From an uncultured cyanobacterium (GTDB lineage Bacteria > Cyanobacteriota > Vampirovibrionia > Gastranaerophilales > Gastranaerophilaceae): a DNA stretch of 17,899 bases. Of this stretch, positions 1 through 9,200 are shown in pieces. The notes under the pieces are model-generated. The model had not been told where the DNA came from and did no database searches. It saw only the letters and a program-made list of their open reading frames with translations. The translations under genes were made by a program, and so were the position numbers. The DNA lies in NCBI GenBank assembly GCA_902495705.1, contig CABUXT010000037.1, positions 1 to 17,899 on the forward strand. The letters are read 5' to 3'. Each line of letters begins with the position of its first letter. Position 1 is the stretch's first letter.

Positions 1-69
1 TAATCCTTTCAGAATGACAATACAAAAAAGTCATGTCATTGCAAGTAAACTTTCCTCGTAATGACATGA
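1..69. repeat. Palindromic repeat remnant
   Basis: Positions 31-40 (TCATGTCATT) and 60-69 (AATGACATGA) form a perfect 10-bp inverted repeat around a 19-nt spacer. The stretch 42-69 recurs at 10270-10297 with one mismatch in 28. TTCAGAAT at 8-15 followed by GACAAT is the right-hand end of the palindromes at 10585-10648. The window therefore opens inside a repeat mosaic of the same families seen at 10202-10680 and 17142-17899. No ORF is credible here. Confidence 0.75.
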
Positions 70-159
70 AAAAACTCATGTGGAGAAAACGAATTGTTCT
101 CACAAAATGACAATTGTAACGAAATGTAAAAACGAATTTTAAATATCCTCAAACTCAAC

Positions 160-165
160 TATAAT
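160..165 (+). promoter_or_regulatory. Candidate -10 box for the 268-651 gene
   Basis: A perfect TATAAT lies about 100 nt upstream of the start codon. The matching -35 position (around 137-142) reads TTTTAA, a poor match, so this is a weak assignment. The predicted start of transcription, about 172, falls at the beginning of the TATGA tandem repeat. Confidence 0.35.
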
Positions 166-171
166 GCCTTT

Positions 172-191
172 TATGATATGATATGATATGA
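172..191 (+). repeat. TATGA tandem repeat, four copies
   Basis: Four perfect copies of the 5-bp unit TATGA lie between the candidate -10 box and the ribosome binding site of the first gene. Copy-number change by slippage would alter the 5' UTR length without touching the reading frame. Confidence 0.8.
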
Positions 192-267
192 TGTGAGGGG
201 GCTTAGCAATAAAGTTTCTCCAAAATTTTTTCTATAAGTGTACGGAAAAATGAAAGGGGAAAATGTT

Positions 268-651
268 ATGAGTATCGGAAAAATTTTTGGCAGCATGATG
301 GGCAGCGGTGTTGTTAAAAGTGCAGTAAATTTTGCAAAGAAAAAGCCTTTGATTGTCGCAGGCGGTCTTGGTGTTGCGGGGCTAATCGGTTACAAGGCTG
401 CAACAACTTCGCGCAAACAACAAACAGAGGCTATGAACCAGTTATATTTGAGCAATCCGTTTCTTAATCCTTTGGGTTGGTTCCAACATGCACTAAATCC
501 GAAATTGAAACCAAATGCGTTGGACGGTCCGTTAGTAAATTATGTCGTTGAACGAAATAATGAAAATTGTAACAAATATTCAACACCTGATGAGATAAAA
601 GAATATTATAAAAATGGCGGTAGAGGTGTAATTTTTGATTCCGCAGCATAG
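268..651 (+). CDS. Small single-helix membrane protein, unknown function
   Basis: I do not recognise this 127-aa protein. The start is placed at ATG 268 because AAAGGGGA at 253-260 lies 7 nt upstream; a GTG at 238 in the same frame has no comparable site. Residues 1-26 are Gly/Ser/Lys-rich (GSMMGSGVVKSAV, then KKK). Residues 27-42 (PLIVAGGLGVAGLIGY) form one short, glycine-rich hydrophobic helix. The rest is polar, with an Asn/Tyr/Glu-rich tail, and no catalytic motif is visible. There is no signal-peptidase site, so it is probably a membrane-anchored protein. It has its own candidate promoter and a strong hairpin after the stop, so it looks monocistronic and separate from the rpo operon. The coding assignment rests on the ribosome binding site, a sensible composition and the terminator. 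Confidence 0.7.
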   Translation: MSIGKIFGSMMGSGVVKSAVNFAKKKPLIVAGGLGVAGLIGYKAATTSRKQQTEAMNQLYLSNPFLNPLGWFQHALNPKLKPNALDGPLVNYVVERNNENCNKYSTPDEIKEYYKNGGRGVIFDSAA

Positions 652-670
652 ACTGAAAGTTTGATTATGT

Positions 671-700
671 AAGGGTTTTGGCAATTTTGCCAAAACCCTT
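671..700 (+). terminator. Hairpin terminator after the first gene
   Basis: A perfect 13-bp stem (AAGGGTTTTGGCA / TGCCAAAACCCTT) with a 4-nt ATTT loop lies 19 nt past the stop codon. The following TATTTATG is only moderately T-rich, so termination may be incomplete. Confidence 0.7.
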
Positions 701-845
701 TATTTATGCAATGTTTATAAATTATTCGCAGAGGGGCTTGACGGTGAAACCCTTGTATAATCAAGTTTTCACTCTCACAAAAATCTGCTTGTAAATTTTT
801 ATTAAGAAAAATGAAAAATTTTCTCAAAAAACATGCCTTATTACC

Positions 846-873
846 TTGACTACTAAAATTGATGTAATAAGAT
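846..873 (+). promoter_or_regulatory. Candidate promoter of rpoB-rpoC1-rpoC2
   Basis: TTGACT at 846-851 and TAAGAT at 868-873 are separated by 16 nt, a good sigma-70 type match. Transcription would start near 880, leaving a leader of about 187 nt before rpoB. It lies beyond the terminator of the previous gene, so the rpo operon appears to be transcribed independently. Confidence 0.55.
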
Positions 874-879
874 GGAGTA

Positions 880-1066
880 ACATGCAAAAGTAAAGTAAGG
901 CGAAGTGTGCCTAAATCACGAAAGCTTGAGTATAAGCAGATTTCACCAACTTTAAACAATCCCTGAAATTGCAGTTATTTACCGATTATTCGGTAGAGGG
1001 TTTACAGCCTTTAAGTTAGAAATAAGTTTTTATAGTACGTACACCATTATTAAATGAGGTGAATTG
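880..1066 (+). promoter_or_regulatory. Structured 5' leader of rpoB
   Basis: This leader contains two hairpins. One pairs 913-917 (AAATC) with 939-943 (GATTT) and encloses 924-927/934-937 (GCTT/AAGC). The other is a perfect 5-bp stem with a 4-nt loop, ACCGA-TTAT-TCGGT, at 981-994. The ribosome binding site GAGGTG at 1056-1061 is outside both. I recognise no known riboswitch or ribosomal-protein operator here. The whole gap 652-1066 holds no credible gene. Confidence 0.45.
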
Positions 1067-4000
1067 ATGTCTAAGACAAAATATGCAAAAAGAGTAACGC
1101 CAATGGGTATTCCTCATACTCGTTTGGACGATTTACCGGACCTTATTGAAGTGCAAAAAAAATCGTTTGAATGGTTTTTAAAAGAAGGTTTGAAAGAAGA
1201 ATTGCTTTCATTCTCTCCAATTAAAGACTATACAGGCAGATTAGAGTTACACTTCTTACCAAACTATACTTTCGACAACGCAAAGTATACAGTTGAAGAA
1301 GCAAGAATCCATGACGCAACTTATGCAAAACAATTGCGCGTTATGATTAGACTTGTAAACCGTGACAGCGGAGAAATTAAAGAACAAGAAGTTTACATCG
1401 GTGATATCCCTACAATGACTGACAAAGGTACATTCATCGTAAACGGTGCAGAACGTGTTATCGTATCACAAATCGTTCGTTCTCCGGGTGTTTACTTCAA
1501 GTGTGACCCATCTCCAACAGGAAAACGTTTATACAACGCAACTATGATTCCTAACAGAGGTGCATGGTTGAAAATCGAAACAGATTCTAACGACGTAATC
1601 CACGTTAAAATCGATAAAAACAGAAAAATCTTAGCTACAACTTTATTGAAAGCTATGGGTATCACAGTTCCTGAAATGGAATCAAAATTCACTCACTTTG
1701 AATTTTTGAAAAAAACTTTGGAAAAAGACCCGACAGAAACTACAGATGAAGCTTTGGTTGAGTTGTACAAAAAGTTAAGACCGGGTGACCCTGCGTCTCC
1801 TCAAGGCGGTCGTCAAATCTTGGAATCAAGATTCTTTGATGAAAAGAAATATGATATCGGTCGTGTAGGTCGTTATAAATTAAACAAAAAATTGAACTTA
1901 AATATTCCGAATAACCAAAGAACATTAACTGTAGAAGATATCGTTTCTACAATCGAATATTTAATCAACTTAACTTACGATGAAGGTCAGTTGGATGATA
2001 TCGACCACTTGGGTAACAGAAGAATCCGTTCAGTCGGTGAACTTCTTCAAAACCAATTCAGAGTTGGTCTATCAAGAATCGAAAGAATCGTTAAAGAAAG
2101 AATGACTCTTCAAGATTCTGAAACTTTGACTCCGTTGAACTTGTTGAACACTAAACCTTTAGTTGCGTCATTGAAAGAGTTCTTCGGTTCATCTCAATTG
2201 TCACAGTTCATGGACCAAACTAACCCACTTGCTGAATTGACTCACAAAAGACGTATTTCAGCATTAGGGCCTGGTGGTTTACAAAGAGAACGTGCAGGTT
2301 TCGCGGTTCGTGATATTCACCCTTCTCACTATGGACGTATTTGTCCGATTGAAACACCGGAAGGTCCAAACGCAGGTTTGATTGGTTCATTGGCTACTCA
2401 CGCTAAAGTAAACGATTACGGTTTTGTTGAATCTCCGTTCTTCGTTGTAAAAGATGGCGTTGTAACTGATGAAGTTGTTTATATGACAGCTGATGCCGAT
2501 GAAAACTTCCGTTGTGCTCCTGCCGACGTTAAGTTGACAAAAGACAGAAAATTTGTAGATAAGGTTGTTCCTGCGAGATATCGTTCAGAATTCATCATGT
2601 GTGACGCATCAAAAATCGACTATGTTGGTGTTTGCCCAATTCAGATTATCTCTGTTGCGACATCAATGATTCCGTTCATTGAACACGATGATGCTAACCG
2701 TGCATTGATGGGTTCTAACATGCAACGTCAAGCAGTACCTCTTTTGATTACTCAAAGACCAAGAGTTGGTACAGGTCTTGAATCTCGTGTAGCAAAAGAC
2801 TCTGGTATGGTTATCGTTGCTGATGTTGACGGTACTGTTGAAAGAGTTGTTGGTGAAGAAATCGTTATTCGCGATACTCACGGCAAACCTCATATCTACA
2901 CATTAATGAAATATGTAAGGTCTAACCAAGATACTTGTATTAACCAAAAACCTATCGTTCACGAAGGTGATAAGGTTAAAGCAGGTGATGTAATTGCCGA
3001 TGGCGCATCAACATGTGGTGGTGAGCTTTCATTAGGTAAAAACATTTTGGTTGCTTATATGCCTTGGGAAGGTTATAACTTCGAGGATGCTATCTTATTA
3101 TCAGAAAGATGCGTTCACGATGATATCTTCACTTCATTACACATTGAAAAATTAGAAATCGAAGCAAGACAAACTAAATTAGGACCGGAAGAAATTACTC
3201 GTGAAATTCCAAATGTTTCAGAAGATGCTCTAAGACACTTGGATGAACGTGGTATTGTTCGTATCGGTGCCAGAGTTTATGCTGATGATATTTTGGTAGG
3301 TAAAGTTACACCGAAAGGTGAATCTGAACACCCACCTGAAGAAAAATTGTTGAGAGCAATCTTTGCAGAAAAAGCAAGAGATGTAAAAGACAACTCTTTG
3401 AGAGTTCCTCACGGCGAAGGCGGTAGAGTTCTCGACGTAAAAGTATTTGACAGAGAAAAAGGTGATGAATTACCACCTGGTGCAAATACAGTTATCAGAG
3501 TTTATATTGCTCAAAAACGTAAAGTATCAGTAGGTGATAAACTTTCAGGACGTCACGGTAACAAAGGTATCGTTTCAAGGATTTTACCTAAAGAAGATAT
3601 GCCATTCTTGCCTGATGGTACTCCGGTGGATATCGTATTGAACCCACTTGGTGTTCCTTCTCGTATGAATGTTGGTCAAACTTATGAATTGTTGTTAGGT
3701 TTGGCTGCATATTTGACAGGTGACCACTATGAAGCTCCTGCGTTCGATGAAATGTATGGTGAAAACCAATCAGAAATCGCAACAAAGGCTGAACTTCTTA
3801 GAGGTATTAAAGAATCCGGTTGCGACTGGGTTGGTGAAGACGGTAAAGTAATGCTTATTGACGGTAGAACAGGTGAACCGTTTGATAGACCTGTTGCTGT
3901 TGGTTTAACTTACTTCTTGAAATTGGTTCACCTTGTAGATGATAAAATTCACGCAAGAAGTACAGGACCATATTCACTTGTAACTCAACAACCATTGGGT

Positions 4001-4384
4001 GGTAAAGCTCAATTTGGTGGTCAAAGATTCGGTGAAATGGAAGTTTGGGCGTTGGAAGCTTACGGTGCAGCTTATACTCTTCAAGAAATGTTGACAATTA
4101 AATCAGATGATGTCAACGGACGTAACAGAGCTTATGAAGCAATCGTTAAGGGTGACAATATCCCAAGACCTGGTATTCCTGAATCATTCAAGGTACTTGT
4201 AAGAGAATTACAAAGTATAGGTTTAGATATTACCGTAGCGAAAAAAGACGGTCAGGAAGTAGATTTGATGACAGATATGGACGACTTGAGAAAAGCTGCT
4301 CCAAAACGTACGTTGTCAGATGTTGATTCTGAGTTGTTGAATATCAACTTCTTTGAAACACCAACTACTTTCGGTGATTTATAA
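1067..4384 (+). CDS. rpoB: RNA polymerase subunit beta
   Basis: This 1105-aa protein is the second-largest catalytic subunit of RNA polymerase. The rifampicin-pocket segment is intact: QLSQFMDQ starts at residue 377, and D383, H393 and S398 correspond to E. coli D516, H526 and S531. All three are the usual sensitive-type residues. The downstream RERAGFAVRDIHPSHYGRIC and ETPEGPN blocks, the GDKLSGRHGNKG motif near residues 820-835 and the C-terminal GGKAQFGGQRFGEMEVWALE block are all present. The length is that of compact cyanobacterial RpoB, without the large lineage insertions found in proteobacterial RpoB. ATG 1067 is chosen over TTG 1064 because GAGGTG ends 5 nt before it. It is the first gene of the operon with rpoC1 and rpoC2. 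Ribosomal protein genes rplJ/rplL, which often precede rpoB in other phyla, are not adjacent. Confidence 0.98.
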   Translation: MSKTKYAKRVTPMGIPHTRLDDLPDLIEVQKKSFEWFLKEGLKEELLSFSPIKDYTGRLELHFLPNYTFDNAKYTVEEARIHDATYAKQLRVMIRLVNRDSGEIKEQEVYIGDIPTMTDKGTFIVNGAERVIVSQIVRSPGVYFKCDPSPTGKRLYNATMIPNRGAWLKIETDSNDVIHVKIDKNRKILATTLLKAMGITVPEMESKFTHFEFLKKTLEKDPTETTDEALVELYKKLRPGDPASPQGGRQILESRFFDEKKYDIGRVGRYKLNKKLNLNIPNNQRTLTVEDIVSTIEYLINLTYDEGQLDDIDHLGNRRIRSVGELLQNQFRVGLSRIERIVKERMTLQDSETLTPLNLLNTKPLVASLKEFFGSSQLSQFMDQTNPLAELTHKRRISALGPGGLQRERAGFAVRDIHPSHYGRICPIETPEGPNAGLIGSLATHAKVNDYGFVESPFFVVKDGVVTDEVVYMTADADENFRCAPADVKLTKDRKFVDKVVPARYRSEFIMCDASKIDYVGVCPIQIISVATSMIPFIEHDDANRALMGSNMQRQAVPLLITQRPRVGTGLESRVAKDSGMVIVADVDGTVERVVGEEIVIRDTHGKPHIYTLMKYVRSNQDTCINQKPIVHEGDKVKAGDVIADGASTCGGELSLGKNILVAYMPWEGYNFEDAILLSERCVHDDIFTSLHIEKLEIEARQTKLGPEEITREIPNVSEDALRHLDERGIVRIGARVYADDILVGKVTPKGESEHPPEEKLLRAIFAEKARDVKDNSLRVPHGEGGRVLDVKVFDREKGDELPPGANTVIRVYIAQKRKVSVGDKLSGRHGNKGIVSRILPKEDMPFLPDGTPVDIVLNPLGVPSRMNVGQTYELLLGLAAYLTGDHYEAPAFDEMYGENQSEIATKAELLRGIKESGCDWVGEDGKVMLIDGRTGEPFDRPVAVGLTYFLKLVHLVDDKIHARSTGPYSLVTQQPLGGKAQFGGQRFGEMEVWALEAYGAAYTLQEMLTIKSDDVNGRNRAYEAIVKGDNIPRPGIPESFKVLVRELQSIGLDITVAKKDGQEVDLMTDMDDLRKAAPKRTLSDVDSELLNINFFETPTTFGDL

Positions 4385-4427
4385 AAATTTTGAAATCGGG
4401 GTGAAAATTCACCCCGAGGCAAAATTT
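4385..4427 (+). promoter_or_regulatory. Large stem-loop between rpoB and rpoC1
   Basis: Immediately after the rpoB stop, AAATTTTG (4385-4392) pairs perfectly with CAAAATTT (4420-4427). Inside, TCGGGGTGAA (4396-4405) pairs with TTCACCCCGA (4408-4417), with an AAA/GG internal loop between the two stems. This gives 18 potential pairs. It lacks a T-tract, so it is not a normal intrinsic terminator. An mRNA-processing or 3'-end stabilising role within the operon is more likely. It ends 67 nt before the rpoC1 start. Confidence 0.7.
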
Positions 4428-4494
4428 ATGTGAATAAGGTAGTAGGGCTTAAAACCTGAAAACCAAACTCAATACAAAAAGGAGAACATTATAA

Positions 4495-6204
4495 ATGTCA
4501 ACAAGCATTGATTATTTTGATTATATACGAATTAGTATAGCTTCTCCGGAAAGAATACTTCAGTGGTCACACGGCGAAGTTACAAAACCGGAAACTATCA
4601 ACTATCGTACACTAAAACCGGAAAGAGACGGTTTGTTCTGCGAAAGAATTTTCGGACCAACAAAGGACTGGGAATGTTATTGCGGTAAATATAAAAGAGT
4701 AAGACACAAAGGTATTATCTGCGAACGTTGTGGTGTTGAAGTTACAGATTCAAAGGTTAGACGTCACAGAATGGGACACATTAAACTTGCTGCTCCTGTT
4801 TCTCACATTTGGTTCTTGAAAGGTATTCCTTCATATTTAGGCTTACTTTTAGACATGACATTGAAAGATTTGGAACAAGTTATCTATTTCAACAGCTATG
4901 TTGTAATTGATGGCGGTGACAGTGATTTCAAAAAACTTCAATTATTAACAGAAGAAGAATACGAAGATTATATGGCTGAAAACGAAGAATCAACATTAAA
5001 GGTTGGTATCGGTGCTGAGGCTATTAAAGATTTGTTATCTGAAGTTGATATTCACAAGTTGGCTGAAGAAATCAGAGGCGAACTTGCAGGAAATGTAACT
5101 TCTGTTCAAAAGAAATCTAAATTAATTAAGAGATTAAGATTGTTAGATTCTCTAATCTCTTCAAATACAAATCCAACTTGGATGATTATGGATGTACTTC
5201 CTGTTACACCTCCTGACTTGAGACCTATGGTTCAGTTAGATGGTGGACGTTTTGCAACATCAGATTTGAATGATTTGTACAGACGTGTAATCAACAGAAA
5301 CAACCGTTTACAAAGATTGTTGGAAATGGGTGCTCCTGAAATCATCGTTAGAAATGAAAAGAGAATGTTACAAGAGGCAGTTGATGCTTTGATTGATAAT
5401 GGCAGACGCGGAAGAACTGTTGTTGGTCCAAACAACAGAGCGTTGAAATCATTGTCTAACATTATCGAAGGTAAACAAGGTCGTTTCAGACAAAACTTAC
5501 TTGGTAAACGTGTTGACTACTCTGGTCGTTCAGTTATCGTAGTAGGTCCTTCACTTCAATTGAACCAATGTGGTTTGCCAAAAGAAATGGCGATTGAACT
5601 TTTCAAACCATTTGTTGTAAACAAATTGATTGAACGCGGATATGTTCAAAACATTAAATCTGCTAAGAAGAAAATTGAACGTTCTGAGCACATTGTTTGG
5701 GATATCTTGGAAGAGGTAATTGACGGACACCCTGTAATGTTGAACCGTGCTCCAACCCTTCACAGATTAGGTATTCAAGCATTTGAACCAAAATTGGTAG
5801 AAGGTCGTGCAATTCAATTACACCCATTGGCATGTACAGCATTCAACGCCGACTTCGACGGTGACCAAATGGCTGTTCACGTTCCACTTTCAATTGAGGC
5901 TCAAGCTGAGGCAAGAATGTTAATGTTAGCTACTAACAACTTACTTGCACCTGCTAACGGTAAACCAATCGTTACACCTTCTCAGGATATGGTACTTGGT
6001 ATGTACTATTTGACTACTATCAAAGACCAATCTCAAGATGTAAAAGGTTACTTCTACAATTTCCAAGATGCAATTTCTGCTCTTGAAGTTGGTGTAATCA
6101 AACTTCACGACAAAATTATCGTTAGAGATGAAAAAGGTCAAAGACTTGAAACTACAGTTGGTAGAATTATTTTTAACGAAGAAGTTAGAAAAGCACTTGC
6201 CTAA
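4495..6204 (+). CDS. rpoC1: RNA polymerase subunit gamma (N-terminal part of beta')
   Basis: This 569-aa protein is the N-terminal section of beta'. The zinc-binding cysteines C61, C63, C76 and C79 match the CxC...CxxC module of the beta' zipper region. The catalytic NADFDGD motif is residues 451-457, with D453, D455 and D457 expected to hold the active-site magnesium. The RQNLLGKRVDYSGRSVI and HPVMLNRAPTLHRLGIQAF blocks are conserved. The chain stops at VGRIIFNEEVRKALA, shortly after the active site, at the point where cyanobacterial RpoC1 ends. The break is therefore a native split and not a frameshift: rpoC2 follows after 43 nt with its own ribosome binding site. GGAG at 4481-4484 precedes the ATG by 10 nt. 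It is somewhat shorter than the roughly 620 residues usual in photosynthetic cyanobacteria. Confidence 0.97.
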   Translation: MSTSIDYFDYIRISIASPERILQWSHGEVTKPETINYRTLKPERDGLFCERIFGPTKDWECYCGKYKRVRHKGIICERCGVEVTDSKVRRHRMGHIKLAAPVSHIWFLKGIPSYLGLLLDMTLKDLEQVIYFNSYVVIDGGDSDFKKLQLLTEEEYEDYMAENEESTLKVGIGAEAIKDLLSEVDIHKLAEEIRGELAGNVTSVQKKSKLIKRLRLLDSLISSNTNPTWMIMDVLPVTPPDLRPMVQLDGGRFATSDLNDLYRRVINRNNRLQRLLEMGAPEIIVRNEKRMLQEAVDALIDNGRRGRTVVGPNNRALKSLSNIIEGKQGRFRQNLLGKRVDYSGRSVIVVGPSLQLNQCGLPKEMAIELFKPFVVNKLIERGYVQNIKSAKKKIERSEHIVWDILEEVIDGHPVMLNRAPTLHRLGIQAFEPKLVEGRAIQLHPLACTAFNADFDGDQMAVHVPLSIEAQAEARMLMLATNNLLAPANGKPIVTPSQDMVLGMYYLTTIKDQSQDVKGYFYNFQDAISALEVGVIKLHDKIIVRDEKGQRLETTVGRIIFNEEVRKALA

Positions 6205-6227
6205 GTGTAAAAATCAGTGTAAATAAA

Positions 6228-6246
6228 CTAATTGAAGGAAAATTAG
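6228..6246 (+). promoter_or_regulatory. Hairpin presenting the rpoC2 ribosome binding site
   Basis: CTAATT (6228-6233) and AATTAG (6241-6246) are perfectly complementary. Their 7-nt loop, GAAGGAA, is the ribosome binding site of rpoC2, whose ATG is at 6248. The stem is A/T-rich and weak, so it may be chance or mild tuning of translation. Confidence 0.4.
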
Positions 6247-6247
6247 A

Positions 6248-9200
6248 ATGGAAAGAACATATACAAATACAAAGAAAGCACCTGATTTCATTAACAAACA
6301 AATGGACAAAGGTTCATTGAAAAAATTGTTAGGTCAGATGTATTTGGAATACGGCGGTGCCAAAGCTGCGTCTTTGGCTAATGCTCTAAAAAACTTAGGG
6401 TATAAATACGCTACTATTTCTGGTACGACTATTTCAATTGCTGACCTTTCAGTTCCATCTGTTAAGAAAGAGTTGTTGAAATCGGCTGAAGAAGAAATTG
6501 AAAAATCTACAAACAGATACCTAAAAGGTGAAATTACTGAAGTAGAAAGATATACAAAAGTTATTGATACTTGGTCTGAAACAACAGCTAAGTTGACAGA
6601 ACAAGTAGTTGAAAACTTTGATAAATTGAATCCGGTTTATATGATGGCATTCTCCGGAGCCCGTGGTAACTTGTCACAGGTATCACAGTTGGTTGGTATG
6701 AGAGGTCTGATGGCTGACGCACAAGGTCAAATCATCGACTTACCTATTAAATCAAACTTTAAAGAAGGCTTGTCAGTTACTGAATACATTATTTCATCAT
6801 ACGGTGCTCGTAAAGGTCTTGTAGATACAGCGTTGAAAACAGCTGACTCTGGTTACTTAACAAGACGTTTGGTTGACGTTGCTCAAGACGTTATCATCAG
6901 AGCTGATGATTGTCATACAGAAAAATATATCAACATGAAACCAATTACAGATGGCGATGTTGTCATCGTTCCTCTAATTGATAGATTGTTGGGTAGAACT
7001 GTTGCTCAAGATATTGTTGATGCTGAAGGTAATGTATTAGTTACTAAAGGTACAACAATGAACCGTGATGACATCAAGAAAATTTCAGGCTTAGACCTAC
7101 ATGAACTTAAAGTTCGTTCTGGTTTGACTTGCGGTTTGGAATACGGTGTATGTCAAAAATGTTACGGTTGGGCAATGACAACTCAAAAGCTTGTAGATAT
7201 TGGTGAAGCTATTGGTATTATCGCTGCTCAGTCAATCGGTGAACCTGGTACACAGTTGACAATGAGAACATTCCACACAGGTGGTGCTGTTGGCGTTAAA
7301 GAGGCTAAAAAAGAAATTATTGCTCGTGAAGCCGGTGAAGTTATTTCTAAGATTAAAGCAAGAGAACTTAGAACTCGTCACGGTGATATCGTTCAAGTTT
7401 CTATGTATGAAGCTGATATCGAAGTTAAAGGTGAAAAGAGAACAGTTAAATATCACATTCCTGCAGGTGCTACATTGTTTATCACTGATGGACAAAAAGT
7501 TTCTAAAGGTTTTAAAATGGCTGAACACGCACCATCTTCACAAGGTGACAGTTCTCGTTTAACTGAAAAAGCAACAAAAGATATTACAACTGATATCAGT
7601 GGTGAAATCGTATTTGAAGATTTCAAAGCTGATGAAAAGAAAGACAGACAAGGAAACGTTTCTAGAACTACAAATAAACAAGGTGTTATTTGGGTACTTG
7701 GTGGTGATGTTTATACATTACCTGGCGGTTCTAAAGTTCAGGTAAAAGATGGTCAAAAAGTTTCTAAAGGCGAAAAGTTGGCTGAAACATTGACAATCTC
7801 TGAACACGGTGGTGAAGTTCGTGTTGGTGAAGATTTAGTTATCGAAGATGCTAAATTTGACGGTAAAAAGATTAAGAAAATTGTTCAAGGTAAAGAATTG
7901 ACAATTGTTATCGCATCTTTGCAACCTGAAAATGCAACATTTGAACAAACTAAGAAAGAACAATTATGGACAGTTGATAAAACTGGTGAAAAATACATCG
8001 TTAAAGCTCCTGTTGATACAACAGTTGAAAACGGTATGATTATTGCCGAATTAATCGACGATGATTGCGCTGTTTCAAGTTCAGGTGAAATCAGATATGT
8101 TGACGTTGAAGTTGACGAAAACCAAATTATCACTAAACCTGGTAAAGTTGTATTCATTCCTGAAGAAATTCATCAAATCAACAAAGACAGCACATTGAAA
8201 ATGGTAGAAAACGGTACAGCAGTTACTGCAGGTACTGAAGTTGTCAAAGACGTATACTGCCACATTGATGGTATTGTTGAATTTAAAGAATACAACGATG
8301 TAATTCACGAAATTACAATCAGACCTGGTGAGGTTCACACATTGTCAAATATTTCAGAATTGAAAGTTGACGAAGGTGAAGTTGTTAAGAAAGGTACAGT
8401 AATCGCTGACGGTATCAAAGCTAAAGAAACTTCAATTATTACAATTATGGATTCTTCAGTTGAAGATTTACCTTTAGATGATTTGGACGAAGAATTGGAT
8501 TCATCATTGTCACTTGATGAAGATTCAATTGCTAACCAACCTGTACAAATCCTAATCAGACCGGTTCAAGTATTGGAAGTTAATCAAAAAGATGTTTCAA
8601 TCCAATTCAACACAAGTGATGAATTGATTGACATCATCCCTGTTACCCAACTTCAATACAAAGATGGTGCAAGAGTTAGAAACGTTGATGGTGCTACTAT
8701 CACAAGAACAAGCTTAGTTCTTCAAATGCAAGGTTACCTATCTCACTTGAAAGGTATGGTTGAACTTGACTCTAACAACGAATTGAGAATCGTTGTACTT
8801 GAAAACTTGATTGTTCGTCGTGAAATGGAAGGTTCATCAACATCTTCATCATTGCAAACTGAATTGTTGGTAAAAGATGGCGAAACTATCGAACCAAGAA
8901 CTCCTGTTGCTAAAACTCAAGTTCTTGCTATGAATGATGCTATTGCATCAATCAACAAAGAAGATGCAGAAGATGCAAGAAGACTTTTGTTAATCTCTGA
9001 CAGTTCAAATACAAAAGTATCAGTAAAAGGCAAAGCAGTAGTTAAAAAAGGCGATTTCGTTAAAACTGACAAAGTTTTGGCAGAATCTGGCGAAACTTCT
9101 CCTGTTTCAGGTGTTGTTACAGCTGTAAACAAAGGCGAAATTTCAATCAGAAACGGTCGTCCTTACTTGATTAGCCCTGGTACTATGTTGCAAATCGACT

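Noticed and set aside
738..761. TTGACG and TATAAT as an rpoB promoter
   Set aside because: The two hexamers are only 12 nt apart, too close for a sigma-70 promoter. The pair at 846-873 fits better.
1064..1066. TTG as the rpoB start codon
   Set aside because: It would leave only 2 nt after GAGGTG. The ATG at 1067 has normal spacing.
2195..2270. Rifampicin resistance in rpoB
   Set aside because: The key pocket residues D383, H393 and S398 are the usual sensitive-type residues, so no resistance change is visible there.
6181..6250. rpoC1 and rpoC2 as a frameshifted single rpoC
   Set aside because: There is a proper stop, a gap of 43 nt, a ribosome binding site and ATG, and the break falls where cyanobacterial beta' is naturally split.
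7281..7562. 93-aa plus-strand frame inside rpoC2
   Set aside because: It is a shadow of the strongly conserved rpoC2 frame, with Leu/Lys-rich low-complexity content and no start signal.
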